The position numbers were made by a program, and so were the translations under genes. Shown here one piece after another: positions 7,790 through 16,644 of a stretch of DNA of 64,000 bases (positions are counted from its first letter, which is position 1; each line of letters opens with the position of its first letter). The DNA lies in the NCBI RefSeq assembly GCF_023516595.1, contig NZ_JAMGBG010000119.1, positions 29,355 through 93,354 on the forward strand, given 5' to 3'. A model generated the notes under the pieces. The model was not told where the DNA came from. It made no database searches and worked only from the letters and a program-made list of their open reading frames with translations. Source of the stretch: Streptomyces neyagawaensis (lineage in GTDB: Bacteria; Actinomycetota; Actinomycetes; Streptomycetales; Streptomycetaceae).

Positions 7790-9094
7790 TCAAGCGACGG
7801 GTTCGACGATGCGCGGGGCCTCTGCGGCCTTGGCCACTCCGGGCACGGCCGCCATGCCGTCGGTGAACGGTGTCTGCCCCAGGAGATGCCGTCCGCTGAT
7901 CTCCGCCGCCGGGTCGAGCCGGGTGGAGCCGTGGGTCAATGCCACCCGCGCATCGCGTGCGAAGCGCTGAATCGGGTTGCGCAGACCGACCGTGGACGAG
8001 CCGAGCGCGATCTGTATCGCGTCGATGGCGGCACCACAGACATTGCCGGCGTGCACGAAGTCCATGGTGATCTCGGACTCCTCGGCCGCCGTGAACGGCT
8101 GTCCGGCGCGCGCCTTGCGGTCGATGTGATCCGCGCGGCCGAACAGCAGGCTTTCCGCCGCGTTGATCATGGCGCGCGTCTTGCCCGCGACGACCTGCAC
8201 CGACGGAGTGGCGGCCAGCGTGTCGTAGGGGAGGTTGAAAGGCTTCTTGCGCCGGCTCTGGTCGAGGAAGCAGTCGAAGGCGCCCTTGGCCATTCCCAGG
8301 ACCACAGCCATGGTCTCCATGGCCACGATGAGCATCAGGCCTCGGGCGTCGAGGGCGAAGCCCAGCCCCGCGTAGCGTTGGTGCAGGCCGTCCAGACGCC
8401 CCGGCAGGCCGGCGAGATCTGCGACGCGCCGTTCGGGGACGAAGACTTCCGCAGGTGTCGTGACGCTGTTGCTGGAGGAACCGGACAGTCCCATGACGTG
8501 CCAGTCCTCGACGATCTCGTACTGGCCCTTCTCCAGCAACGCCATCGCGCGCGTCGTGGTGCCGGGGGCGGTTTCCACCTCGATGCCGACGACCAGATAG
8601 GCGGCGTGCTTGGAGCCGCTGCCGAAGCCCCACCTGTTCCCGGCCTCGATCACGTAGCCGCCCGGAACCGGGCGGGCCTTCTGAATCCTCTCCGAGAACA
8701 GCGAGGCGCTCGCAACGACCGGCCCCGGCCACTGCGGAGCGCGTGCGTAGACCTCGGTGACCGTCTCCTGCGGGAAGGTGAGCATGACCCGGGTGAACCC
8801 GCTCGCGATCATGGCGGTCCAGCCCGCCGATCCGTCGCCGCTCGCCGCCGCGCTGACGATTTCGGCCAGATCGCGCGCCCCGAGGGCATAGCCTCCGAGT
8901 TCCAGCGGCACTGAGGCCCGGAACGCTCCGGCCTCGTGCAGCGCATCGAGCGTGGGCGACGGCAGACAGCCGATTTTCTCACCTTCCGGGGCGTACTCCC
9001 GGATCAGCGGTACCGCTGCCCGCACGGCGTCACGGATGCGGCGCCCTTCCGGTGTCGTGAACGGTGACTCGTGTATAGACCCTGGATCAGTCAT
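7790..9094 (-). CDS. flavin-dependent monooxygenase of acyl-CoA dehydrogenase fold (HsaA/HpaB2/DszC-like)
   Basis: A roughly 434-residue protein with the acyl-CoA-dehydrogenase fold but the sequence character of group D oxygenases: LHEAGAFRASVPLELGGYAL in the N-terminal helices, GDGSAGWTAMIASGF near residue 90, and the WGFGSGSKHAAYLVVG beta-domain stretch where dehydrogenases have other residues. Together with the nearby flavin reductase it likely forms a two-component hydroxylase. The start at 9094 is preferred because AAAGAAG lies upstream. An ATG at 9118 gives eight extra residues. A DszC-like or hydroxyphenylacetate-hydroxylase-like role on an aromatic substrate is inferred. Confidence 0.85.
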   Translation of the reverse strand: MTDPGSIHESPFTTPEGRRIRDAVRAAVPLIREYAPEGEKIGCLPSPTLDALHEAGAFRASVPLELGGYALGARDLAEIVSAAASGDGSAGWTAMIASGFTRVMLTFPQETVTEVYARAPQWPGPVVASASLFSERIQKARPVPGGYVIEAGNRWGFGSGSKHAAYLVVGIEVETAPGTTTRAMALLEKGQYEIVEDWHVMGLSGSSSNSVTTPAEVFVPERRVADLAGLPGRLDGLHQRYAGLGFALDARGLMLIVAMETMAVVLGMAKGAFDCFLDQSRRKKPFNLPYDTLAATPSVQVVAGKTRAMINAAESLLFGRADHIDRKARAGQPFTAAEESEITMDFVHAGNVCGAAIDAIQIALGSSTVGLRNPIQRFARDARVALTHGSTRLDPAAEISGRHLLGQTPFTDGMAAVPGVAKAAEAPRIVEPVA

Positions 9095-9128
9095 AGCTGG
9101 CGCTTCTTTCATATACATATCTTTTCGC

Positions 9129-9980
9129 TCACCAAGCCGATGGTGTGCCGAGCGGCAGGATTTCTCGTATTTCGTCGATACTGCGTATTTCGTTGTCGAC
9201 CACTTTGAAGAGGGCCATCATGTAAAAAGAGCCGTTGTCGGGTCGCGGGCTGCCGGGGACGGGGTGGAAGTCGACGACGACCACACTCGCCGCGATTCCG
9301 CGGGCCACGTCGACAACGGGACAGCGACGCCCACGGGCCTTGGGCCTGGCGCCTCGGGTGTTGTTCAGGCAACTCGCGACGGTGTGGACGGTGGCGTCCG
9401 GAGACAGCAGAGTGGTGAGGGTGTTCGTCACCTTCTTGCCGTTGTCATAACGGTCACAGCGGTATCCGAAGCGAGCCAGGCTGCCGTCGCTTTCCTGCAG
9501 TGCGGTCCAGTAGCTGTCCGCCGCAAGGGCCAGCCCGTCTCGGTCGCAGGCTCGGTCGGGCGGAACCGGTGCGCCGTAGAGCACGTCGGGTGCCAGCAAC
9601 TGGTCCACATCGGCGAAGTGCCCGCTCGGATCCGTGCTGATGACGGCCTCGGCCTCGGTCACCTCGTCCCCGACGACCTTCAGTCGCAGGCCGAACGGCT
9701 GGCGTTGTCCCGCCGTGACGACGACCCCCATGGTCATGAGCTGCCCCTGGACCGGATCGGCGAAGGTCTGTAGGCCGAGGAAATCCTCGGCGGTCGCCCA
9801 GAGCCCCTGTCCTGGTGCGACCTCATCGGCGTTCTCCGTCGCCCGGAATGAACGCGCGAGGCTCGCGAGGCCCGGATCGTGCCCCACCAAGCTCTGCAGG
9901 AAGCTCTCCCCGTGCCTGAAAAGGTCCCGCTCGGTTTCCCAGCTGTGCGTCATTCCGGCACCACCAGTCAGGGTTCGCAT
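9129..9980 (-). CDS. DUF8021-like NTF2-fold protein, function unknown
   Basis: A 283-residue protein that I tentatively place with DUF8021 proteins. The C-terminal half has a SYWTALQESDGSLARFGYRCDRYDNG region, conserved cysteines (CDRY, ASCLN, RRCPVVD) and an ending (FHPVPGSPRPDN, then ALFKVVDNEIRSIDEI) like secreted fungal and actinobacterial members. No clear signal peptide is present. AGGAG precedes the start. It lies upstream of the monooxygenase in the same direction. No enzymatic residues can be assigned. It may be a non-catalytic or cyclase-like NTF2-fold protein of the pathway. Confidence 0.65.
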   Translation of the reverse strand: MRTLTGGAGMTHSWETERDLFRHGESFLQSLVGHDPGLASLARSFRATENADEVAPGQGLWATAEDFLGLQTFADPVQGQLMTMGVVVTAGQRQPFGLRLKVVGDEVTEAEAVISTDPSGHFADVDQLLAPDVLYGAPVPPDRACDRDGLALAADSYWTALQESDGSLARFGYRCDRYDNGKKVTNTLTTLLSPDATVHTVASCLNNTRGARPKARGRRCPVVDVARGIAASVVVVDFHPVPGSPRPDNGSFYMMALFKVVDNEIRSIDEIREILPLGTPSAW

Positions 9981-10126
9981 TCCTGCCCGCTCCTGCTCTT
10001 CGAGTGGATGTCTTCTATCGGCCCCGGCAGATTGACCCTAGGTCTCGTCCCTCTCGGTAACCAGACGGCGTATTCGGATCTGTCGGGGTTATCGACTGCG
10101 AAGGGGCCGGGTGCGATTCACCGGAT

Positions 10127-11665
10127 TCACCGGAATTCCGGCTCCTGCCCTTCGAGCACAGCTCGGCGGTACTGCGCGAGCATTTCCTGTTTCACGGCCT
10201 GAAGCCGGGCCGCTTCCGGTGCGTCACGACGGCCGATGGCCCGCAGGACATCGTGTGTGGACTGGGCGAAGAACTCGATGACCCAGGACGGCGCATGCAA
10301 CTCCTCGCTCATGCTCCAGGACACATAGGCCTTGATGCCATTCACGAAGAGCGACAGCAGCACATTGCGCGCAAGACGGTTCTGCAGCCGTTCGATCAGC
10401 TGGACGCTGGCTATCGGTGCGGCACTCGTCAGTTGCCGCAGTTCATCGAAGAGCGCGTCGAAAAGCTCGGCATCGCGGGGACCTGTCTTCCGGGCGGCGA
10501 TCTCGGCCATCTCGATCATGAGACTGCCGAGTGCCAGGGCGGCGCCCTCAGGCGGTTCGGAGTGCGATGCGAGGTAGACGCAGACCTGACGGCTCAGGGG
10601 GGCCGGGCTCGGGCACCGGGTCATCAGGCCGTGTCCGCGTCCGGGCAACGTGACCGCTGTCTCCGCGTCCTCCATCATGCGGATTGCCTGGCGGATAACG
10701 CTGCGGTCGACGCCGAATCGTTCAGCCAGTTCGCACTCGTTGCCCAGTGGCCGGCCTCGCACCCATTCCTCTGGCGTGATCTCCGACATCATCCGCCGCA
10801 CGGCCGCGAAGGCGGGTATGCGCATCTGCTCGAGCGGCTCCGGCACCGGCGTGCCCTTCCAGCCGCCTGTCCGTGCGACCTGCGCGAGGGTGTCCCGCGC
10901 CGCGCCGCAGAAGAGCGTACGTGCCAGACGCACGGCGTCCTCCGTACGGCCGCGATCGAGGTCATGGATGATCCGCTGCCGTATGTCGGCCAGCGCGTCG
11001 GCCCCCAGGGCGGTACTCATCCGCGGCAACAGCGGGGCCAGGACGTCGTTGAAGTACTTCAGCGGACCGCTGCCGCTTCCGTCGATCACCTCGGCGGCGA
11101 ACCGCCCGAGCAGCCCGGCGGTGTCCGGTATCCCGCCGTCGTCCGCCGCCTGGTTCTCCCATATCGGCCTGCCGCCGGCCTGCCGTGACCGGTCACCGAT
11201 GAGACGTACGGCGCTGATGTGGACGGCACTCCACGCCTCGACGATGTCCGGCAGCCCCAGGCCGGTGAGGTAGGCGTAACCCCCGATCATGACCAGCAGA
11301 TGTGTCCCGCCCGGCCTGGCGACCGCGATGCCGCCCTGCGGACCGCGTCGTACCCGCACCTCGTCACGTGCCTCCAGCACGCGTACGGCTTCCCGCATGA
11401 CGTCCCGGCCGACGCCGTAGTACGCGGCCATGTCGGCCTCGCTGCCGTAAACCTTGCCGACCGGCCAGCCATCGCGGATGAAACGTTCCTCCATGTCCCG
11501 GGCGACAACCAGAGGCAGCTTGGTCAGTCGCTCCTGGTCGCCGACCACGCTGGAGTAGAGCTCCGACAGCATGTTTCCCGTCGCTCCGGTCGCTCCGGTC
11601 GTAAGGGGGCGCTGTACTCCGCCGGGGCCATCGAAGGGCCCGCGAGAGCGTCTAATTGTGTTCAT
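10127..11665 (-). CDS. double-domain GntR-family regulator
   Basis: A 512-residue protein with two GntR-type winged-helix domains in tandem, roughly residues 48-118 (YGSEADMAAYYGVGRDVMRE) and 285-350 (NECELAERFGVDRSVIRQAI). Each is followed by a helical effector-binding region of FadR/FCD type. Usual GntR regulators are about 230-250 residues with one such pair, so this is an internal duplication or fusion. GAGGGA stands at a good distance before the start. It lies between the MFS/oxygenase genes and the monooxygenase operon and is the likely local repressor. Confidence 0.85.
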   Translation of the reverse strand: MNTIRRSRGPFDGPGGVQRPLTTGATGATGNMLSELYSSVVGDQERLTKLPLVVARDMEERFIRDGWPVGKVYGSEADMAAYYGVGRDVMREAVRVLEARDEVRVRRGPQGGIAVARPGGTHLLVMIGGYAYLTGLGLPDIVEAWSAVHISAVRLIGDRSRQAGGRPIWENQAADDGGIPDTAGLLGRFAAEVIDGSGSGPLKYFNDVLAPLLPRMSTALGADALADIRQRIIHDLDRGRTEDAVRLARTLFCGAARDTLAQVARTGGWKGTPVPEPLEQMRIPAFAAVRRMMSEITPEEWVRGRPLGNECELAERFGVDRSVIRQAIRMMEDAETAVTLPGRGHGLMTRCPSPAPLSRQVCVYLASHSEPPEGAALALGSLMIEMAEIAARKTGPRDAELFDALFDELRQLTSAAPIASVQLIERLQNRLARNVLLSLFVNGIKAYVSWSMSEELHAPSWVIEFFAQSTHDVLRAIGRRDAPEAARLQAVKQEMLAQYRRAVLEGQEPEFR

Positions 11666-11738
11666 CGCTGTCCCTCAGATCCGGGGGGTGGCGGAGCAAC
11701 GGGCGTGATCGCACTCGGTTGCCGGCGGCTCGCCGACG

Positions 11739-13043
11739 CTAGGGGGTTGCCTCCTGTCCGGAGAGGCGTGTGTCCGTCCCGCCCGTGACCGTGTGCGTCC
11801 TGCCCGCATCGCGAGGAGCGGGCTTGACCACCGCGTAGATGTACGGCTTCAGGGTGAACATGAGCAGCGCGGAAACGGTGGTGGCGGCCACAGCGAGTGA
11901 GATCGGGAGCGTGTAGCTGCCGGAGGTGTCGAAGCCCATACCGATCAGCGTGGGCCCGGTTCCGATGCTGATCATGCTGCACGCGAGGCTGATGCCGAAT
12001 ATCTCGGCGGACGCCCGAAGCCCGAAGTACCGGGTGATCAGGTAGGGCAACAGGAGCGTCACGGCGGTCAGCGCGCATCCCATCAGGACGACTCCGACGC
12101 CCAGCATCCACAAGGTGTCCCCGGCGGCGAGAAGCAGGACCAGGCTGATCGCCGGCAGGGTGTAGAGCACGGCGGCGACGCGGTGCGACCTGATGCGGTC
12201 GGTGAGGGAGCCGGAGAACAGCACGCCGACCATCCCGGACACCGCCATGAGGGACACCAGGAAGGTCGCCGTGCCGCCGGTGACGCCGCGGCCGGTGAAC
12301 CAGTGCACCATGTGCGCCTGCGTGCCGATCAACGAACTCGTCGCGAGGCACTCCGCCGCCGTCAAGGTCCAGAAGGTCTGGGACCGGTATGCCCGCTTCG
12401 CGGGCACGCCTTCGAGGACCGCTGGGGACGGCGTGACAGCAGCCGGGGAATCCGTGGCGGCATCCGCGCTCCGCACCTTCAGGAAGAACAGGGCCGATAT
12501 GCATCCGACGACCAGGACAGCGGCGGCCAGCACCTCGTAGGCGGTGCGCCAGCCGAATGCGTCGATCAGCCATCGCGCCACCGGCGCGACCAGGGACTGC
12601 GACAGTGCGGGGGCCACCGCGACCACCAGACCGAGGGCGAGCGCCCGGTTGCTGTCCCACCACGAGGAGACGACGCGCACGTGGGCTACCGGCCCGGCCA
12701 GTGCGGCACCGATGCCGATGCAGACGGCGGATGCCCAGAACACGAAGCCGGTTGAGTGTATCTGGGACAGGCCGAACAGCCCCAGGGCGAAGGTCGCGAC
12801 ACCGATGGTGACCGGGATCCGCACCCCGACCCGGTCGATCAGGCGCCCGCTGAAGGGAGTACTGAAAGCGCCGATGTAGGCGGACACCGTGAACACCAAG
12901 GTGAAGACGGAGACGCCCCAGCCCATCGATGCCGAAACCGGACCGAGAAAGACCGACAGAGATCCGACGTAAATCGCCGACATGCCGAAGGACATGCAGA
13001 GGAAAGCGGCGATCGTAGCGGAGATACGAGCATATGACGACAT
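11739..13043 (-). CDS. MFS transporter, monocarboxylate/OFA-like
   Basis: A 434-residue, 12-helix major facilitator of the MCT/oxalate-formate antiporter type: FSGRLIDRVGVRIPVTIG in the 2-3 loop, WWDSNRALALGLVVAVAPAL in helix 4-5, and FGWRTAYEVLAAAVL. Carriers of this group often take up organic or aromatic acids. It is 45 bases downstream of the SnoaL-like gene and probably belongs to the same transcript as the carotenoid-oxygenase-family gene, so it may import the oxygenase substrate. Confidence 0.85.
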   Translation of the reverse strand: MSSYARISATIAAFLCMSFGMSAIYVGSLSVFLGPVSASMGWGVSVFTLVFTVSAYIGAFSTPFSGRLIDRVGVRIPVTIGVATFALGLFGLSQIHSTGFVFWASAVCIGIGAALAGPVAHVRVVSSWWDSNRALALGLVVAVAPALSQSLVAPVARWLIDAFGWRTAYEVLAAAVLVVGCISALFFLKVRSADAATDSPAAVTPSPAVLEGVPAKRAYRSQTFWTLTAAECLATSSLIGTQAHMVHWFTGRGVTGGTATFLVSLMAVSGMVGVLFSGSLTDRIRSHRVAAVLYTLPAISLVLLLAAGDTLWMLGVGVVLMGCALTAVTLLLPYLITRYFGLRASAEIFGISLACSMISIGTGPTLIGMGFDTSGSYTLPISLAVAATTVSALLMFTLKPYIYAVVKPAPRDAGRTHTVTGGTDTRLSGQEATP

Positions 13044-13088
13044 TCGAAAACCCTCTCGCGACCGGGCTCCGTTGCCCGAATTCGACGT

Positions 13089-13466
13089 CTATCCTGCTTC
13101 TTTGGGAGCGCCGTCCCAGTGCTCGGCGAGCTTGCCGTCCTCGATCCGCCACATGTCGAACCAGTAGGAGCGGTAGGTCTTTCCCGGGGCGTCCGGGTCG
13201 GGCAGGTCCCGGGCCAGCATCATCACGACCTTGTCTCCTTCGGCGACGAATACCGGAGGCTCGGGCGCAGGGCGCATGGATTCCCGTGCTGCGCGAGCCT
13301 GATCGGTTTTCGTCCACTCGATGATCGCGTCGGCTCCCGAGTCGATGTTGGGGTTGTGCTGGATATAGGACTCGGTGAGGTATTCGCGCGCCTGTTCCGA
13401 GGTCGAGGGATCGACGAGGAGTGACATCATCTTGAGCACGATGTCCTTGGGCTGGTCGCCGGACAT
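13089..13466 (-). CDS. SnoaL-like NTF2-fold protein
   Basis: A 125-residue protein of SnoaL/NTF2 fold: the N-terminal helix leads to YLTESYIQHNPNIDSGADAI, then VFVAEGDKVVMMLAR and a C-terminal DMWRIEDGKLAEHWDGAP strand pair. This is the usual length of stand-alone members, which act as isomerases, cyclases, hydrolases or non-catalytic proteins. It follows the carotenoid oxygenase gene by 6 bases, so the two are translationally close and probably functionally linked. The reaction is not known. Confidence 0.82.
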   Translation of the reverse strand: MSGDQPKDIVLKMMSLLVDPSTSEQAREYLTESYIQHNPNIDSGADAIIEWTKTDQARAARESMRPAPEPPVFVAEGDKVVMMLARDLPDPDAPGKTYRSYWFDMWRIEDGKLAEHWDGAPKEAG

Positions 13467-13472
13467 GGTGGG

Positions 13473-14954
13473 TCACCTCCAGGAGGGGACGAGGGCGCCG
13501 TCGATCCACGTCGAATGGATGCCGAGGCGCATGCGTACAGGAAGCCGCAGCCGGGCGACCGGCCCGCTTGCAAGGTCGAGCGTGTCGAGGATGACGAGTT
13601 CGCTGCGCTTTTCCGTCGGCCAGTTGAGCGTGGCGATCAGATAGCCGTCGTCCTCCGCGGACTCAGGGGACTTGGTGAAGTACACAGGGTCCTGGAACGT
13701 CGCGGCCGGCCCGGGATACCAGTCGTCACGGGTCCCGGCCACCAGATCGAAGTGGCTGAGCTGGTTGAACATCACCGGATAGGGGCGGCCGTTGACGTCG
13801 GTCTCGAGCTTGTCGCGGTCGAGCGTCGGCACGAAGACGTGGCGGTACGGCTTCGACTCGCGATGCGGGTCGATGTGCGGCCCTTCGCCGTTGACGACTG
13901 CCAGCACCTCCCGCTCGGTGAGCCGCTCCTCGCCGGTGTGGTAGTCGATGTGCCAGCGCACGTGCCGTGTGGTGACGCTGCCAGGAGGCGTCGGCCTGCC
14001 GTTCTTGTCGGGCACGACCGGTGCGAAGCCGTTGCCGTCCGCCTCGTACAGGTCGAAGACGATGACGCCGTCCTCCTCGTAGGCGTTGATCGTGTGGCCG
14101 GGAAAGGCCGGCGGGGCCTGGAACCAGCGCACCTCGGAAGCATCGCCGAAGCGCGGAATGACTCCGAAGACCTGCGGAAGGTCGCCGTCGTACACGAAGT
14201 GCGGGCCGCCGGCCTTCAGACGGTCGAGGTCGCTGGTAATGGGCATGACCGGGAAGAGCATGAAGTTCTCGGTCAGCGCGCAATCGTGGATCATGGCCGA
14301 GTACGGTGCCTCGAACCAGGTCTCGTGGATCACCTTGCCCGAGGCGTCGATCACGTAGTAGGCGATGTCGCGTGTGGTCTCGCCTTTCGCGGCGTAACCG
14401 AAACCGAACATCTCGCCGGTGTCCGAGTCGAATTTCGGGTGGGCCGTGAAGGTAAGACTCGTGATATCACCGTGCGCATCCCACACGCCCCGGGTCTCGA
14501 GGGTTACGGGATCGATCTCGTACGGCAGTCCGTCTTCCTTCGACGCCAGCATCCGGCCGGCGTGGAAGTAGATGGCGGTGTTCGCCGTCGTACGGCTCGC
14601 GCCGGCGACGCTCGGGTCGTCGGAGTACGGATCCCGGTAATTCCCGTAAAGGGATCGGCGGGCCTCGCGCTCGAGCAGAAAACGCTCGGTGCGTACATAG
14701 CGGGTCCGGAAGTCGACGCAGCCGTCCTTGATTCGGAACGCGCGTACCGCACCGTCCCCGCCCGCAGCGGTGGTCATCGGCCACAGCACCGGGACCTCGG
14801 GAACATACACCTGGTCGGGAACCGCCTGGACGAACAGACCATCGATGTCCGCGGGTACTGTGCCCTCGACGACCTCCAGATCGAACACCTCGATATCGAA
14901 CCGGCACGGCTCGTCCATTCCCATGGTGATTTCGGGTGGAAAAGTCTTTGCCAT
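13473..14954 (-). CDS. carotenoid-oxygenase-family dioxygenase (stilbene/apocarotenoid cleavage type), copy 1
   Basis: A roughly 493-residue beta-propeller oxygenase of the RPE65/lignostilbene dioxygenase family. These enzymes split a C=C bond with O2 using Fe(II) held by four histidines. All four are visible: TAHPKFD, IHDCALT, PGHTINAY and the C-terminal GIHSTW. The start at 14954 is chosen because AAAGGAG lies at the right distance. The longer frame to 15089 adds a low-complexity extension. Neighbours (SnoaL-like, MFS, aldehyde dehydrogenase, ring hydroxylase and dioxygenase) favour an aromatic alkene such as a stilbene or phenylpropene over a carotenoid. This is inference. Confidence 0.88.
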   Translation of the reverse strand: MAKTFPPEITMGMDEPCRFDIEVFDLEVVEGTVPADIDGLFVQAVPDQVYVPEVPVLWPMTTAAGGDGAVRAFRIKDGCVDFRTRYVRTERFLLEREARRSLYGNYRDPYSDDPSVAGASRTTANTAIYFHAGRMLASKEDGLPYEIDPVTLETRGVWDAHGDITSLTFTAHPKFDSDTGEMFGFGYAAKGETTRDIAYYVIDASGKVIHETWFEAPYSAMIHDCALTENFMLFPVMPITSDLDRLKAGGPHFVYDGDLPQVFGVIPRFGDASEVRWFQAPPAFPGHTINAYEEDGVIVFDLYEADGNGFAPVVPDKNGRPTPPGSVTTRHVRWHIDYHTGEERLTEREVLAVVNGEGPHIDPHRESKPYRHVFVPTLDRDKLETDVNGRPYPVMFNQLSHFDLVAGTRDDWYPGPAATFQDPVYFTKSPESAEDDGYLIATLNWPTEKRSELVILDTLDLASGPVARLRLPVRMRLGIHSTWIDGALVPSWR

Positions 14955-15261
14955 GAAGCCGTCTCCTTTGACTGCCGTCGCGCAGAATTTCGCCACGAGC
15001 TGCGGTTTTCTGACAGTAGGACGCGGTCGCTGCCCAAACCAGACGGTGGAATCACCGCACCCCACTTCCGGTGACGGCCGGGCAGGCACCAGGCGCCGCG
15101 CACGCTCGCTGACCTGGGCTGTTATCCCTGTGGTTTCCGTGTTGACGCTATGGCTCGGAGTCGTTGCCTTGCGTCGTGGTCAGTCGCTGACAGAACTCGC
15201 TGGGGGCAGGCGAGTTTGGTCAGCACGGGGCCGACTCGGGTGAGTTTCCGCAGAAAGAAAG

Positions 15262-15602
15262 GTGGTGGCTTTGCCGCCATCGGCAGATCCGAGCGGCACC
15301 GAGGAAATCGACGTGGCCGAGATATTCGGCGACCCGCGCCGACTGGGCCAGATCCTGGAGAACCCGCTGCGCAACGCCCGCATCCACACCCAGCCGCCCA
15401 CCCGTGTCCACGCGCGGGTGGGCACGACAGAGACCGGACCCAGAACCGGCGGCACCGACCGGCCGGGACGTACCTCGGCCTCGCCATCGCCGCGGCCATC
15501 GCCCAGAGCCACGGCGGCCGCCTCGAACTCGACGCAGTCCCGGGCGAGGGCTGCACCTTCCGCCTGGTCCTTCCCGCAGCCGACTTCGTGCAGGGCCGTT
15601 GA
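15262..15602 (+). pseudogene. histidine kinase C-terminal fragment, frameshifted
   Basis: Two plus-strand frames together read as the ATPase domain of a sensor kinase. The N-box part (GDPRRLGQILENPLRNARIH, about 15322-15381) is in one frame. The G-box part (GLAIAAAIAQSHGGRLEL and a C-terminal EGCTFRLVLP) is in another and ends at 15602. A stretch and a frame are lost between them. There is no N-terminal sensor or dimerisation domain. It is a relic in the 824-bp gap 14955-15778. The rest of that gap holds only the upstream region of the oxygenase gene and no other recognisable gene. Confidence 0.7.
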
Positions 15603-15778
15603 TGAGTCGGTGTCTTCGGGTGCCAGAGATGATGCGCGGTGCTCGCGCTGGTACGGGGCCCGACGGTCCGACAGACCGTCGACTGTGCCGTGATACTGAA
15701 AAACTGTGTGCCAGGCGCACGCTCGAGCCCTGGCACGGCTTGCCGCGCCACCCCGCCCGGACGGAGCAGGACCAGGGG

Positions 15779-16564
15779 TCAGCCCGCGACGACGGCCATC
15801 CGCTCGCTGATCTCCTGCGCGGTGGCCAGGACCTTCTGAGCGATCTCCGTCTCCGCCTCCGGGTAGACCCGGGAGGCGAGGGCGGCCACGCTGACCGCCG
15901 CGACCACCCGCTTGTTCTCGTCCCGGATCGGGGCAGCGATGCCGACCACGTCGGGATCCAGTTCGCCCCGGGTGACGGAGTAGCCGATGCGGCGGATCCG
16001 GCCGAGTCGTTCCATCAGGGCGTCGACGTCGGTGAGGGTGGCCGAGGTGAAGCGGCGCAGTTCGGCGCTCTGCAGCAGCCCGCGGGCTTCGTCGTCCGGG
16101 CTCCAGGCCAGCAGGACGAGGGCGGAGGCGCCGGCGTTGATCGGCAGGGCGCTGCCGCGCTCGTACGAGATCCGCACCGCGCGGGTGCTTTCCGCGCGGT
16201 CGACGCAGACCACCAGGTCGCCGGTGCGCCGGGTCAGCAGCACGGTTTCGTGCACCTCCTCGGCGAGCGATTCCATCGACGGCACCGCGACCTCGGAGAG
16301 ACCGTAGCTGTGGCGGGCCAGTCGGGCGATCTCCAACACTCGTAGGCCGAGCCGGAAGCCGCCGCCCGGGGCTTCTTCGAGGAAACGCCCGGCCACCAGA
16401 CTCTGGAGGTAGCGGTACGCGGTGGAGCGCGCCACGCCGAGCCGCTCGGCCACGGCGGCTCCGGAGACGACGAGATGGACGTCGTCGAACATGGTCAGGA
16501 TGTCCAGCGCCCGGTCGGCCGTGGAGTTGCGCTCGCGGTAGCTGGGAGACATGTTTCCTGACAT
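15779..16564 (-). CDS. IclR-family transcriptional regulator
   Basis: A 261-residue IclR regulator. The N-terminal winged helix has the usual DRALDILTMF start and GAAVAERLGVARSTAYRYLQ recognition region. The C-terminal effector domain carries LLTRRTGDLVVCVDRAEST and the YSVTRGELDPDVVGIAAPI block. It lies 80 bases after the hydrolase/hydroxylase/dioxygenase operon on the same strand and probably regulates it. IclR proteins commonly control aromatic ring-cleavage operons. Confidence 0.93.
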   Translation of the reverse strand: MSGNMSPSYRERNSTADRALDILTMFDDVHLVVSGAAVAERLGVARSTAYRYLQSLVAGRFLEEAPGGGFRLGLRVLEIARLARHSYGLSEVAVPSMESLAEEVHETVLLTRRTGDLVVCVDRAESTRAVRISYERGSALPINAGASALVLLAWSPDDEARGLLQSAELRRFTSATLTDVDALMERLGRIRRIGYSVTRGELDPDVVGIAAPIRDENKRVVAAVSVAALASRVYPEAETEIAQKVLATAQEISERMAVVAG

Positions 16565-16644
16565 ACGAGAACTCTAGTGGGTGGGCGTGGGCCGGTGGAG
16601 ACCCTGCGGTGCCGCATGGCCGCCGGTTGTCCTGTGGTCATGGT

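Noticed and set aside
6387..8732. A very long minus-strand reading frame (781 codons)
   Set aside because: It is a GC-bias shadow of the flavin reductase, SDR and monooxygenase genes; its sequence is low-complexity arginine/glycine-rich and the real genes have clear motifs in another frame.
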